Shown: positions 1 through 10,427, numbered from the stretch's first letter. The stretch: DNA of 47,313 nucleotides from a bacterium (GCA_027310625.1 DAIDAM010000010.1:1-47313), one strand, 5' to 3'. Notes: a model not told the origin generated them from the sequence alone. Translations and numbers: made by a program.

Positions 1-4
1 AGGG

Positions 5-412
5 TTGAGATACGCTATTGCCGCAGGCAATCCTTCCACGCAGGCGGACGCCCGAGACCAGATACTGCAATCTCTTCTCGGACTTCTCCTTCTCTTCGGC
101 GCTTACCTCATCCTCTACGTCATCAATCCCGGTCTTGTGCAGCTGAAGTTTCCGGAGCTAAATAATGTGAGCGTGGGGCCGGTACAGCAAGGAGGAACTG
201 GCGGTGCAACGGCACCCGCAACCGACAATGGAACTATAAGTCCGGGCGCCACAACTGGCCTTTTCCAGTGCAATGTCGGAGGGATAATTACAAAATTCAA
301 CACTTTAGCTGCGTGCAATTACAGGTGTGTGCCCGCCGGGGGAGCGTGCAGTCCAACGCCGGTAGGTGGAGGTACGGATAACACCGGGGAAGACAGCGAA
401 AATCAGCCGTAA
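5..412 (+). CDS. Small membrane protein, pilin/VirB2-TrbC-like (possibly 5'-truncated at window edge)
   Basis: ORF with a hydrophobic segment LLGLLLLFGAYLILYVINP and Gly/Thr-rich tail. Confidence 0.4.
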   Translation: MRYAIAAGNPSTQADARDQILQSLLGLLLLFGAYLILYVINPGLVQLKFPELNNVSVGPVQQGGTGGATAPATDNGTISPGATTGLFQCNVGGIITKFNTLAACNYRCVPAGGACSPTPVGGGTDNTGEDSENQP

Positions 413-427
413 TAAATTTAAAAACAA

Positions 428-1657
428 ATGAAAAAAATTTTCATAGTTTTAATAGTCGTTTCCGCTATCATCATTCTCGGCGTCGGCGGCTACTATCTTC
501 GCTCAAGACAACAGGCACCCCAGCCCGCGGCGCAAGAAACGGGAACTCTCCCGCCGGTGCAAACACAAACGACGCAGCCCGCCGGCGTCCAAACGAGCGG
601 CCAGGCAACAACCGGCGCGCAAAGACCGGCGGCCGTCGCGCAGGAGAAAGCGCTTTACTACTCGGTTGACAAGGGGAACAACACGATACTCGTCCAGGAA
701 GACGGAAAAATTCTCAAGGCGTCGGGAGGAAAGTCGGAAATATTGAGCGGAAACGCAATGGCGGGATTCCGAAAGGCCTACTTTTCCTATGACGGAAAAA
801 GAGTTTTGGCGCTTTCGTTCGACGGAAAGGCAAACATTTTTGACGTTGACCAGAAAAAGTGGACTTCCGTTTCGGGGGTGTTCCAGGACGCGGCCTGGTC
901 GCCGTCAGACCGCAGGGTCGCGCTTCTTTCTGTCCCATCCGGCGGAGCAAGCTCAATATCAACGCTCAACGCGGACGACGCGAAAGCGAAGCCGGTTGAA
1001 GTGACAAAAATAAATCAGCGCGATATGACCATAAACTGGCCGTACGCCTCAAAAATTTTCCTCGGGGACGAGCCGAGCGGGAACTGGGCTTCGTCGCTTT
1101 TTTCCCTCGATGTCGGAAGTAAAACTTTTTCTCTGATTCTTGAAAATAGACTCGGTCTTCAAACAATATGGAGCTTTTCTTCGCCGGCTGTCGGTCTTTC
1201 CTTTTTTGCCGGAACAACCGGACGCGGCGGAGAACTGCGTCTCATTGACCAAAACGGAAGACAAATACAAACTTTTAACTTCATTACTTTCCCCTCAAAG
1301 TGCGCGTTTTACAACAAAGCGGTTACTGCAAAAACGCCGACAACTCAATCAACTTCTTCCGCCACGTCCACAAAAACGGCGGCCGCGCCGCAACAAACGG
1401 CGCCCACTCTTGTCTGCGCCATTCCAGGAGACCAATCCGCCCTTCAAAACAATCTCCTACCCGATTCCTACCTCAAAAAATCAATCTTTACCTCGGACAA
1501 TTTCGTTGAAATAGACATTTCAACGGGCAACTTAAAAGCTCTCTTAGGCGACGCGGGGCAGGACATGGACGCCGACGACCTCAAAGTATTCAATCAGTCG
1601 GTTTTTTTCATCAACCGCTACGACCAAAACGTTTATTCCTTCCAGCTGCCGAAGTAG
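428..1657 (+). CDS. Membrane-anchored hypothetical protein, possible beta-propeller ectodomain
   Basis: ORF; N-terminal TM helix, Pro/Gln/Thr linker, WD40-like repeats (KRVLALSFDGKANIFDVDQKKW). Confidence 0.5.
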   Translation: MKKIFIVLIVVSAIIILGVGGYYLRSRQQAPQPAAQETGTLPPVQTQTTQPAGVQTSGQATTGAQRPAAVAQEKALYYSVDKGNNTILVQEDGKILKASGGKSEILSGNAMAGFRKAYFSYDGKRVLALSFDGKANIFDVDQKKWTSVSGVFQDAAWSPSDRRVALLSVPSGGASSISTLNADDAKAKPVEVTKINQRDMTINWPYASKIFLGDEPSGNWASSLFSLDVGSKTFSLILENRLGLQTIWSFSSPAVGLSFFAGTTGRGGELRLIDQNGRQIQTFNFITFPSKCAFYNKAVTAKTPTTQSTSSATSTKTAAAPQQTAPTLVCAIPGDQSALQNNLLPDSYLKKSIFTSDNFVEIDISTGNLKALLGDAGQDMDADDLKVFNQSVFFINRYDQNVYSFQLPK

Positions 1658-1717
1658 CCATCAACGAATGGCGAATCTGTTGCGAATAAACTAATTCGTA
1701 AATTCGAAATGAATTCG

Positions 1718-2203
1718 TTATTCGCTGATTTCGTCGCGTGCCGCAGCTTCCTTTTTCTCAAACCCTCCTTCTTTTATCGGTTTCACAATTACATAGCGCG
1801 ATTTCCCCGCGCCGACGCTCTCGGTCAACACATCCGGACGCCCCGCAAGTTCAACGTGGATTATCCTTCGCTCGTAAGAATTCATTGTCGGCAGGGAAAT
1901 TTCCTGCTTGGTGGCGACGGCTTTCCTCGCGGCGGCGCGCGCAAGTTCCGTAATTATGTTCTCGCGCTCGCGCCTGTAGTTGTTGACGTCAAAAAAAATG
2001 GGCTGGCTGTTTTCTTTTTTAGCGACAAGCTGAGAAAGATGATTTATTGATTCGATGATTACCGGAAGATTTTCCTTTACAAGGGTTTGGTTGCTGTAAA
2101 TGAAAATTCTTCCGTGGCGATGTTCTTCGTTCAACTCCACGTTATAATCGTCGAATCCCATCAGTTCTATCATCCTCTTTATAAATATTTCCGTGTTCTT
2201 CAT
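1718..2203 (-). CDS. jag: Jag-like KH/R3H RNA-binding protein
   Basis: Start taken at MKNTEIFIKRMIELMGFDDYNVEL; R3H-like MNSYERRIIHVEL; follows yidC. The ORF-track extension 2204-2326 is encoded by the repeat element. Confidence 0.8.
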   Translation of the reverse strand: MKNTEIFIKRMIELMGFDDYNVELNEEHRHGRIFIYSNQTLVKENLPVIIESINHLSQLVAKKENSQPIFFDVNNYRRERENIITELARAAARKAVATKQEISLPTMNSYERRIIHVELAGRPDVLTESVGAGKSRYVIVKPIKEGGFEKKEAAARDEISE

Positions 2204-2323
2204 CCCGTTTAGAAGCGGGTTGTCATTAGACAACCGTAGCGCCCGCTTCTTAAATAAAACGATGTTTTGCAAAAATTGCCGGGTGTACTTGTAATCATTG
2301 GTTTTGGTGCTTCTAACGGGATT
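2202..2323 (-). repeat. Palindromic element family 1, copy A
   Basis: Terminal arms ATCCCGTTTAGAAGC / GCTTCTAACGGGAT; subterminal hairpin GGGTTGTC-ATTA-GACAACC. Confidence 0.8.
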
Positions 2324-3023
2324 CATTTGATTTCAGTTTGCGGCTTATAACTTCCTGCTGGAATATTGAAAAGAGGGTGCTCGTCGCCCAATAAAGTGAT
2401 ATTGCGGCAGGCAGCCTCCAGAAAATAAACAGCGTCAGCGCCGGAGCGAGATAAACCATTTTTCTGCTCATTGCCTCCGCCGGCGAGGGGCTTCTCCCTT
2501 CAACCTTCGGCAGCATCATTTTCCCTTGAAAATACTGCAGAATCGCCGCCAAGCCAACTACTACAATATTACTCTCGTTGAGATTTATCAAGCCCAAAAA
2601 GGAAGTGCCGAAGCGGTCCGGCGCACCGACGAAGGAGTAAATATTTTTCAAAACATCGGGCGTGATTTTGTTGTTGAAAATCTGAAAAAGCGCTATCAAA
2701 ACCGGAATTTGAATCAACAAAAAAAATATTCCGGAAAAAGGATTGATGCCGTGTTCCTTATAAACGCCCATTGTCGCCTCAAGTTGTTTCTCTTTGTTGT
2801 TTTTGTGGGTATCTTTTATCTTCTCGAGCTTCGGCTGAATTTTCTGCATCATCATCTGATGCCTGGCGCCTTTTTCAAAAATCGGATAAAGGAGAAGGCG
2901 TATAAAGAGAGTGGAGAGAATTATCGCAAGCCCAAAGTCATACAGAGCGGCTGTTTTATAAAAAAAGATGAGGATGTTGAGTATCGGCTGATAAATAAAA
3001 ATATTGTAGAGGTTGTAAATCAT
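2313..3023 (-). CDS. yidC: Membrane protein insertase YidC/Oxa1
   Basis: Oxa1/YidC-like TM pattern; between rnpA and jag. Confidence 0.9.
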   Translation of the reverse strand: MIYNLYNIFIYQPILNILIFFYKTAALYDFGLAIILSTLFIRLLLYPIFEKGARHQMMMQKIQPKLEKIKDTHKNNKEKQLEATMGVYKEHGINPFSGIFFLLIQIPVLIALFQIFNNKITPDVLKNIYSFVGAPDRFGTSFLGLINLNESNIVVVGLAAILQYFQGKMMLPKVEGRSPSPAEAMSRKMVYLAPALTLFIFWRLPAAISLYWATSTLFSIFQQEVISRKLKSNESR

Positions 3024-3346
3024 TTTGTTTCTTCCGCCGCTTTTTTGAAAATTTCCTCAAGTTCTTCTTTAGCGCTCCTTGCCGAAAGAGAAACAAGGCC
3101 CCGCTTCCCGAATATTATCACGTCCTTTGAAAAATTCGGCTGAGCGGCGGCCACGTTGAGTATAAATCTTTTCCAGAAATTTCTCCTCGTTGACAATTTT
3201 TCCACCTTAGAGCCGATAACCGCCGCGAACCTGTTGCGGCCCAGGTTGTTTTCAAAAACTTTGACGGCGAAATGGCTTGAAGAAATTTTCTTTTGGGGCG
3301 CCTTTGAAAAAACGCTTCTCGGAACCCTCGATTCTCGTGGTATCAT
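3020..3346 (-). CDS. rnpA: Ribonuclease P protein component
   Basis: Position; basic protein with RNPA-like [23 protein letters not shown]. Confidence 0.85.
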   Translation of the reverse strand: MIPRESRVPRSVFSKAPQKKISSSHFAVKVFENNLGRNRFAAVIGSKVEKLSTRRNFWKRFILNVAAAQPNFSKDVIIFGKRGLVSLSARSAKEELEEIFKKAAEETK

Positions 3347-3477
3347 AGGGCGACCCTGTTGCGCTTCTTTCTTCTTCGGCGCCTGAGAACGTTTCTGCCG
3401 CCGGCGGAGCGCATCCTTCGCAGGAACCCGTGCGTTCTTTTTCTCTTCTTTTTCTTCGGGTTGTATGTTCTGGACAT
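3343..3477 (-). CDS. rpmH: 50S ribosomal protein L34
   Basis: [44 protein letters not shown]. Confidence 0.92.
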   Translation of the reverse strand: MSRTYNPKKKKRKRTHGFLRRMRSAGGRNVLRRRRRKKRNRVAL

Positions 3478-3639
3478 TTCCGCGATTCTATCATAAAAAA
3501 TAACATAATCAAACGGCGGCATTGCGGAGGCGCGAAAAGCGTTTTCAACAGACAATCCACATTTTTCGTTGCTTGAACTATTTCCTTTTGGGGCTTTTAA
3601 TTATATGGTCATTGGTGGAATTGAAAGCAATTGCTAACC

Positions 3640-5001
3640 ATGGAAAAAAATCTTGAAAAACTCTGGCAATCTGTTTTAGGAGAAATGGAGCTCCAGATTT
3701 CAAGGGCCAATTTCGTAACCTGGTTGAAAAACAGCAGGCTGACCGAGGAAAAAGACGGGACTTTGTTTATAGTTTTGCCGAATAATTTTGCTAAGGAGTG
3801 GGTTGAAAACAAATACCACAAAAATTTACTGGGCATAGTGAGAAATTTTGACGATTCGGTAAGAAAACTTGAGTTTGTTGTTTCCGGGCAGAAGTTAGAA
3901 ATTTTGGAAAAGAAGGCGCCGGTTGGGACCGCTGTGGTGTTTGAAAACAAAATAAATTTTGAATTCAGGGTTGACCCCGAAAGCAATTTGAATCCGAGGT
4001 ACAACTTGAATTCTTTCGTGGTCGGGCCGTCGAACGAGCTCGCGTTCGGCGCAGCCAGCGCGGTTATTCAGAATGTAGGAGTAAAATACAATCCGTTCTT
4101 TGTATATGGAGGGGTTGGTCTTGGAAAAACGCACCTAATTCAATCAATAGGAAACGAGATAAGGGCGAAATACAAAGGGAAAGTGCGGCCGAAGTACGTT
4201 CCTTCCGAGAAATTCACAAGTGATGTGGTGTGGGCGATAAGAAACAAGAGAATGGACGATATAAAAAGGAAATATCGCGACGTGGATGTTTTAATAATAG
4301 ACGACATACAGTTTATAGGCGGCAAGGAAAAAACCGAGGAAGAATTCTTCCACACATTCAACGCCCTTTACGAAAACAATAAGCAGATAATCATATCCTC
4401 CGACCGCCCCCCGCAGTCGATACCGACGCTGGAGGAAAGATTGAGGTCGAGGTTTGAGGGCGGGTTGATAGCGGACATCGTCTATCCGGAATACGAGACG
4501 AGGGTAGCGATAATAAAAAGCAAGCTTCAGGAAAATAAAAAGGAGTTGGGTAATGAAATAATAGAACTGATCGCGAGCAAGGTAAGGAAAAACGTGAGGG
4601 AAATTGAGGGAGTTATAAACAAAATAATCTTTTATCAGGACGTCAGGGGTTCTCAAATAAACGAGAAAATTGTCGAAGACATAATAGAAAAAACAACGCA
4701 AAACTTCAGTAAAAGGGTTAGTGATTCGCAGATAATAAAATCTGTTGCCGAGTTTTATAGGGTGTCCACAGACGATTTGGTTGGTAAGGTGAGAAAAAAA
4801 GAAATTGTGGAACCGAGGCAGGTTGCTATGTACTTGCTTAGGGATATTCTGGATATGTCCTATCCCTATATTGGTGAAAAGCTGGGCAAAGACCACACGA
4901 CCGCTATACACGCCATCAAAAAAATAAACATTGAAATAAACAAGAACTCCTCATTATTTCAAAAAATAATCACAATAAAAGAATTGATTTATAAGTCATA
5001 A
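3640..5001 (+). CDS. dnaA: Chromosomal replication initiator DnaA
   Basis: MEKNLEKLWQSVLGEME, Walker A GGVGLGKTHL, domain IV DHTTAIHAIKKI. Confidence 0.98.
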   Translation: MEKNLEKLWQSVLGEMELQISRANFVTWLKNSRLTEEKDGTLFIVLPNNFAKEWVENKYHKNLLGIVRNFDDSVRKLEFVVSGQKLEILEKKAPVGTAVVFENKINFEFRVDPESNLNPRYNLNSFVVGPSNELAFGAASAVIQNVGVKYNPFFVYGGVGLGKTHLIQSIGNEIRAKYKGKVRPKYVPSEKFTSDVVWAIRNKRMDDIKRKYRDVDVLIIDDIQFIGGKEKTEEEFFHTFNALYENNKQIIISSDRPPQSIPTLEERLRSRFEGGLIADIVYPEYETRVAIIKSKLQENKKELGNEIIELIASKVRKNVREIEGVINKIIFYQDVRGSQINEKIVEDIIEKTTQNFSKRVSDSQIIKSVAEFYRVSTDDLVGKVRKKEIVEPRQVAMYLLRDILDMSYPYIGEKLGKDHTTAIHAIKKINIEINKNSSLFQKIITIKELIYKS

Positions 5002-5065
5002 TCCAACTTATCAACCAAAAAGTTTCCTATAACAACAGTAATAAATTAAATAACTAATTAAGTTA

Positions 5066-6178
5066 ATGAAAGCAGTAGTTGTGAAAGACAACTTAAAAGA
5101 AGGTCTTTTTGTGGTTGGTAGAGTACCGACGGAAAGCTCGCAACTCCCCATACTCAAAAACGTTTTGATTGAAACGTCGGAAAATAAATTAGTTATCGCG
5201 GCGACGAATTTGGAAATAGCGGTGAAATTTTATATCTCCGGAAAGATTATAGAGAACGGCGCGCTGGCCGCGCCAATCGGCGTCCTGTCCAATATCATTT
5301 CGAACATATCAAGCGAAAGGATTAATCTCTGGGGTAAAAAAAATATTTTTGAGATAAAAACCGACAATTACCACGCGCAAATAAATTCCTCACCAAGCGA
5401 CGACTTCCCCATCATACCGAAGATAAAAAACCAGGGCGGATATATAGAAACAGACTCGGAACTATTGAAGGAATCTCTGAGCCAGGTCACGTCGGCGTCG
5501 CAGTTTTCAGAATTGAGGCCGGAATTGAACAGCGTTTTTGTGGACTATTCAATTGATTGTTTGAAATTTGTTTCTACGGACAGCTTCCGCTTGGCGGAAA
5601 AATCGCTCAATCCCAACCAAATCAATTCAACAATAGAAAGCCCGTTCAGTTTACTGATACCGCTAAGAAGCTGTCAGGAACTTATGAGAATTCTGGGGAA
5701 TGACGGCGCTGTGAAAATTTTTTTTGATGATAGCCAAATCCTTTTCAAATCGGACAAGTGGGAACTGTTTTCGAGATTGCTTGAGGGTTCATTTCCCGAC
5801 TACAAGCAGGTCGTGCCCAAAAAATACGGCGCGGAAACCACAATGTTAAAAGACGAACTTGTAAGCGGAATAAAACTTTCGAGCATCTTCAGCTCGAAGA
5901 ACAACGAAGTGAAAATCAAAATTTTGGAAGGAAAGAAAAATATCGAAATTTCTTCTTCGGACCAGACGACCGGCGAGAATAAATTTGTGCTGCCGGCGAG
6001 GATCAACGGCTCCGTAAATGAAATCTCATTCAACTGGAAGTATCTTGGCGACGGTCTCAAGGCGATAAGTTCCGAGGAGGTTATGTTTGGATTCAGCGAT
6101 GATAATAAGCCGGCGGTTATAAAATCACCAAAAGACGACTCATTCTTCTACCTAATAATGCCGATTCTCAAGGCGTGA
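5066..6178 (+). CDS. dnaN: DNA polymerase III beta clamp
   Basis: Clamp architecture; follows dnaA. Confidence 0.95.
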   Translation: MKAVVVKDNLKEGLFVVGRVPTESSQLPILKNVLIETSENKLVIAATNLEIAVKFYISGKIIENGALAAPIGVLSNIISNISSERINLWGKKNIFEIKTDNYHAQINSSPSDDFPIIPKIKNQGGYIETDSELLKESLSQVTSASQFSELRPELNSVFVDYSIDCLKFVSTDSFRLAEKSLNPNQINSTIESPFSLLIPLRSCQELMRILGNDGAVKIFFDDSQILFKSDKWELFSRLLEGSFPDYKQVVPKKYGAETTMLKDELVSGIKLSSIFSSKNNEVKIKILEGKKNIEISSSDQTTGENKFVLPARINGSVNEISFNWKYLGDGLKAISSEEVMFGFSDDNKPAVIKSPKDDSFFYLIMPILKA

Positions 6179-6206
6179 GCCGCCGCTGCCTAAACGAGGG
6201 ATAGGT

Positions 6207-8657
6207 TCACTGGTAAACTATAACTTCGTCTTGCGAGCGCTGGTTTTTTTCGTCAAAGACCTCAACGACGAGCGAATTCTGTGGCAGAAGCGCATATGCC
6301 GTAAAAGACCAATTCAGGGTGTAGTTTTTGCCGAAGCTTCCGGTGAAACTCCCCACGTTTTGGTTGTTGAAGTAAACGTTTATCTTTCCGACGTTGAAAT
6401 AAGACACTATATCGGCGGCGACACTTATCTGCGACCCCACAAAACCTCCCTGTTGCGGATTCCTTATTTTTACAACGGGCAAAGACGACAATTGCAGCCC
6501 CGGGCCCGATTGGCCCGGCGTTATCTGGCTATAAGACGAAACCACCCCAACGTTGTTTTTTGCCCACTCGAGAACCCCCGTTTCCCAATTTTCAAATTGC
6601 GGGTCGCGCGAGGGGTCGAGTGGCTGCGGTCCGAGCGGGTCGGATTTATCCGCGTAGTAAAGTATCGAGTGAAGTTGGTTGTTATAGAAATAATCGCCGT
6701 TGAGCATCGGTTTGTCTTCCGGAACAGCGTCCGGCCTGTTGAACGTTTGTTTTGGTTGGCTTTTCAGCGCCTCCGTCATAAATTTATTCCATATGGGAAC
6801 GGCGGCGAGAATGCTGCCGGCATTTTTTTGCATCTTGGTATTGTCGCTGTTGCCTGCCCATACCCCGACAACAAACGTCGGCGTGTAGCCGATTGCCCAC
6901 GCATCCCTGTAGTCCTGTGTTGTCCCCGTTTTCAGCGCGACATCGTATTCCGGAAATACCGTGAGCGAAAGGCCTCCGCGGAAAAGCCCCGACCTCGCCT
7001 CAACGTCCGAAAGAATATCGTTCACGAGCCGCACGGATTGCGCATCCGCAACGACTTCTTTTTTGTCTTCGTATGATTCAATTGTGTTTCCGTTGCCGTC
7101 GCGAACCTCAAGCACCAGTGATTGCTGACGCTTTACGCCCTCGTTCGCAAGGACCGAGTACGCGCCGACCAAATCAAAAAGTTTCACCTCCCCGCCGCCG
7201 AGCACGAGCGAAAGCCCGTAGCGATTCGGTTCGTTAAGCGTCGTTATACCGAATTTGTGGAGATTGTCCAGAACATTCTGAATCCCCGCGAGATAAAGAA
7301 CCTTTACTGCCGGAAGGTTTACCGATTGCGCAAGTGCGTTTCGGAGCGTTATCGGTCCGGAAAACGTATTACTGAAATTTTGGGGATGGAAGCACTCTGT
7401 ATTTTCATTGTTGAAATCCACTATCGCCGGACATGACGGATTTTTTGACGCAAATTCCGTCGGAACGTCGAAAAGGACGCTGTCGGGCGAATAACCTTTT
7501 TGAAAGAGAGTTAAATAGGCAAACGGCTTCAACGCCGAACCCGGCTGTCTCAAACCCTGCGTTGCGACGTTGAAATTCCCGTCAACATCCTTGTCAAAGT
7601 AGTCGCGCGAGCCGACCATCGCGAGAATCTGACCCGTTCCCGCGTCCTGAGCGACAAGCGCAGCATTCTTTCCTTGATAAAGCTCCTCGTTTCTTTTTGC
7701 GCCGTCATAAACGGTTTTCTCCGCAATTTCCTGAAGGTTCCAATCCAGCGTTGTGATTACCCTTAATCCCCCGCGGTTGACCATGTTCTCGCCATACTTT
7801 TGGACCAGGTAATCCTCCACGGCCATGACAAAATGAGGGGCCTTGATTCCGCCGATTGATTTCGGCTGGAAACTTACATTGTAGGCGACCGCTTCATCAA
7901 GCTCCTTTTTGCTTATCTTTCCCAATTCGTACATTTTCTCCAAGACGATTTTCTGTCTCTTGAAAAGGTCTTTTAAGCGGCTGCCCCACGGCGAGTAGTA
8001 AGTCGGCGCTTTCGGTAAAGCGGCGAGAATCGCCGCTTCCGCAAGGTTGATATCCTGCACCCCCTTGCCGAAATATGCCCGGCTTGCCGCCTCCACCCCG
8101 TAAATTGTCGGACCGTAAGGTATCTGGTTGAGGTAAAGTCCCAAAATTTCGTCCTTGGAATAATTTTCATCCAGCTTTATGGCGAGGACCAACTCTTTTA
8201 TTTTTCTCAAAAAAGTCCTTTCCGGTTTCAGGAAGGCGTTCCTTGCAAGCTGTTGGGTTATCGTTGAGCCGCCCTGGAAAATTCCGCCGCGGGTGAGGTT
8301 GACGAGCGCCGCCCTTGCTATTCCCCTCCAGTCAAAAGCCGGCTCGTTGTAAAAATTTTCATCCTCAATGCTTATCGTTGCGTCTTTGAGATATTGCGGC
8401 ATCTGGCTGAAGGGGACGATGGTCCGCGTTTCGCCGGAATCACTTATCTCATATAGAAGAATTTGCCCCGTGCGGTCGTATATTTTCGTTGATTGGCTTA
8501 TCTTGCCGCTTGTCAGCTGTGTGACGGAGGGAAGGTCGCTTGTTACGGCGATCGCTGCGCCTATTAGGAACAGAAAAAGAAGCGCAGCCGAAAGACATGC
8601 GTACCAAACCGCTTTTTTGAGAGAAAATTTTTTCTTCCGCATTTTTCGGGTTTTCAT
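6207..8657 (-). CDS. Penicillin-binding protein 1A-type transglycosylase/transpeptidase
   Basis: GT51 EDENFYNEPAFDWRGIARA; transpeptidase RQPGSALKPFAY and ALKTGTTQDYRDAW. Confidence 0.92.
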   Translation of the reverse strand: MKTRKMRKKKFSLKKAVWYACLSAALLFLFLIGAAIAVTSDLPSVTQLTSGKISQSTKIYDRTGQILLYEISDSGETRTIVPFSQMPQYLKDATISIEDENFYNEPAFDWRGIARAALVNLTRGGIFQGGSTITQQLARNAFLKPERTFLRKIKELVLAIKLDENYSKDEILGLYLNQIPYGPTIYGVEAASRAYFGKGVQDINLAEAAILAALPKAPTYYSPWGSRLKDLFKRQKIVLEKMYELGKISKKELDEAVAYNVSFQPKSIGGIKAPHFVMAVEDYLVQKYGENMVNRGGLRVITTLDWNLQEIAEKTVYDGAKRNEELYQGKNAALVAQDAGTGQILAMVGSRDYFDKDVDGNFNVATQGLRQPGSALKPFAYLTLFQKGYSPDSVLFDVPTEFASKNPSCPAIVDFNNENTECFHPQNFSNTFSGPITLRNALAQSVNLPAVKVLYLAGIQNVLDNLHKFGITTLNEPNRYGLSLVLGGGEVKLFDLVGAYSVLANEGVKRQQSLVLEVRDGNGNTIESYEDKKEVVADAQSVRLVNDILSDVEARSGLFRGGLSLTVFPEYDVALKTGTTQDYRDAWAIGYTPTFVVGVWAGNSDNTKMQKNAGSILAAVPIWNKFMTEALKSQPKQTFNRPDAVPEDKPMLNGDYFYNNQLHSILYYADKSDPLGPQPLDPSRDPQFENWETGVLEWAKNNVGVVSSYSQITPGQSGPGLQLSSLPVVKIRNPQQGGFVGSQISVAADIVSYFNVGKINVYFNNQNVGSFTGSFGKNYTLNWSFTAYALLPQNSLVVEVFDEKNQRSQDEVIVYQ

Positions 8658-8666
8658 TAGGGATAA

Positions 8667-8712
8667 CAAAAATCGCCCGCTTTGTCTATGCGACTGCTGC
8701 GGGCGATTTTTG
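8667..8712. terminator. Bidirectional-looking hairpin CAAAAATCGCCCGC...GCGGGCGATTTTTG
   Basis: 14-bp perfect inverted repeat flanked by A/T runs. Confidence 0.6.
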
Positions 8713-8726
8713 CTTTTGATTTTTTA

Positions 8727-9035
8727 TCAGTATGAATCCTCGCTGTCGCCTGAACCCCCAGAAGGATTCTCAAGCGGTTCTCCCCCCTCTTCATCATAAT
8801 CCTCCTCATCCTCTTCTATATCCACGTCTACATCGTCCGTGTCGTCATCTGAATCGTCATCAACAAGGCCATCTTCTTCTTGGAGGAGCAGCTCGTCCGC
8901 AATTTCTATTGCCATATTTGGCTCCGCCAGTTGGCGGATTCTTACGATTGATATGGTAATTTCTGCGACCTTTGGCATGTATCCAAATGCCTTAACGAAT
9001 GGCACATCCGAACCGCTACTTGTGTTTGTGTCCAA
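8727..9035 (-). CDS. Hypothetical protein with very acidic C-terminus
   Basis: ORF; DDDSDDDTDDVDVDIEEDEEDYDEEGGE tail. Confidence 0.5.
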   Translation of the reverse strand: MDTNTSSGSDVPFVKAFGYMPKVAEITISIVRIRQLAEPNMAIEIADELLLQEEDGLVDDDSDDDTDDVDVDIEEDEEDYDEEGGEPLENPSGGSGDSEDSY

Positions 9036-9140
9036 GTTTACCTCTCCAACATCTGATTTGTTCGGAGTATTCGGATGTAATTCGGAGCATCGAATCGCTG
9101 TTCTTTAATCAGAAAAAGTATATGGGAAAGATTTTTTGTG

Positions 9141-9614
9141 TCAATCCCCAGTTTTCAAGCCCTGGGCGGCGAAAATCGCGATGGCTAAAGCGTCGCTGGC
9201 GTCGTCAATCACCTTCAGGCGCGGGGTTCCGAGAATCATATTCACGATTTTCGCCACCGCCGCTTTGTCGGCATGGCCGTATCCCGTCAGCCCCGCCTTA
9301 ACTTCGTTCGGCGAGCATTCCTTGATTTTTATTCCCGCCTCCAGGGCGGAAAGCATTATGATTCCCCGCGCCTCGGCGACGGCCATGGCTGTTTTTTGAT
9401 TCTTTGAGAAATATAATCTTTCGACTGCTACAAGCGCCGGACTCCATTTTTTCAAAAGCGAGCGAAACTCTTTTTTTATTTGGACGAACGGATGTTCGTT
9501 TGCCTTTTTTACTTTCAAGATACCGGCTTCAAGGAAAACTATCCCTCCTTTTTCTTTTTTGACGACGCCGTAACCGACGCGCGCCGTTCCGGGGTCAATG
9601 CCTAATATAATCAT
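9141..9614 (-). CDS. ruvC: Holliday junction resolvase RuvC
   Basis: MIILGIDPGTARVGYGVV; VAVERLYFSKNQKTA. Confidence 0.93.
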   Translation of the reverse strand: MIILGIDPGTARVGYGVVKKEKGGIVFLEAGILKVKKANEHPFVQIKKEFRSLLKKWSPALVAVERLYFSKNQKTAMAVAEARGIIMLSALEAGIKIKECSPNEVKAGLTGYGHADKAAVAKIVNMILGTPRLKVIDDASDALAIAIFAAQGLKTGD

Positions 9615-9660
9615 GAGAGCAAATCTTAAATATGAAATCTGAAAACTTTTCTTTCGAATT

Positions 9661-10206
9661 TCATGCTTCGGATTTTGCGTTTGTGTAAACACCTTGCACG
9701 TCATTGTGCTCATCAAGCGCCCCGAGAAACTTTTCTAATTTGTCTTTATCCTCTTTGTTTAGCTCCTGCGTAAACTTCGCCGACCATCTTCCGTGTTCAT
9801 CAGCGCTTTTCTCGAATGCCCAGCGCACGCTTCCCGGCTCCGCCCATTTGGCGCCGTGCCCGTTCAGAATTTTTTTCACTTCGGAGATCGTCCGATTTTT
9901 GTTGTCGGTTGCAGCTTCAATCAAAATCGCAACTCCGCCCGGCCCATACGCCTCTATTTCCAATTCTTCAATCGCGCCGCCCGGTTCGGAAGCGCGTTTT
10001 ATCGCCCGCGAAATGTTTTCCGTAGGCACGCTTGCGTCTTTTGCTTTCTGCACCGCCGTGCGGAGACGGGGATTGAATTCCGGATTCGGCTCGCCGCGTG
10101 CGGCAGCCGTAATCGCCGCGAGAAGTTTTGAAAAAATCTGTCCCCGTTTTTTATCCGCAATTTCCTTTTTGTGCTTTATTCCCGCCCAATGACTATGTCC
10201 GGACAT
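9661..10206 (-). CDS. yebC: YebC/PmpR family regulator (TACO1-like)
   Basis: MSGHSHWAGIKHKKEIADKKRGQIFSKL. Confidence 0.93.
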   Translation of the reverse strand: MSGHSHWAGIKHKKEIADKKRGQIFSKLLAAITAAARGEPNPEFNPRLRTAVQKAKDASVPTENISRAIKRASEPGGAIEELEIEAYGPGGVAILIEAATDNKNRTISEVKKILNGHGAKWAEPGSVRWAFEKSADEHGRWSAKFTQELNKEDKDKLEKFLGALDEHNDVQGVYTNAKSEA

Positions 10207-10266
10207 AAATCTATAGTAAGACGAAAATCGCTTATATCGCAAATATAAAACTGGCACTGCGGGAAT

Positions 10267-10427
10267 AAATTTTCCCCGTGTTGGAAGATAGGAGCGAAGC
10301 GACGTAAGAAACCAGAAGGTGTCTAATGAAACTTTGTTTCATTCAATCGGTTCGCTCAGCAATCACAATAACTTTATATTCTTGTGTTGCCTCGTTGCCG
10401 ATTGTAAGCGGGGGTCGGGGAAAATTT
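10267..10427. repeat. Structured element family 2, copy 1 (with 80-nt extra internal domain)
   Basis: AAATTTTCCCCG...CGGGGAAAATTT closing stem; 10274-10324 identical to 41275-41325. Confidence 0.8.

Noticed and set aside
6231-7076. Long antisense ORFs (e.g. 281 aa opposite the PBP, 255 aa opposite uvrB, 267 aa opposite the deacetylase)
   Set aside because: They lie wholly antisense to well-supported conserved genes and show no recognisable domains.
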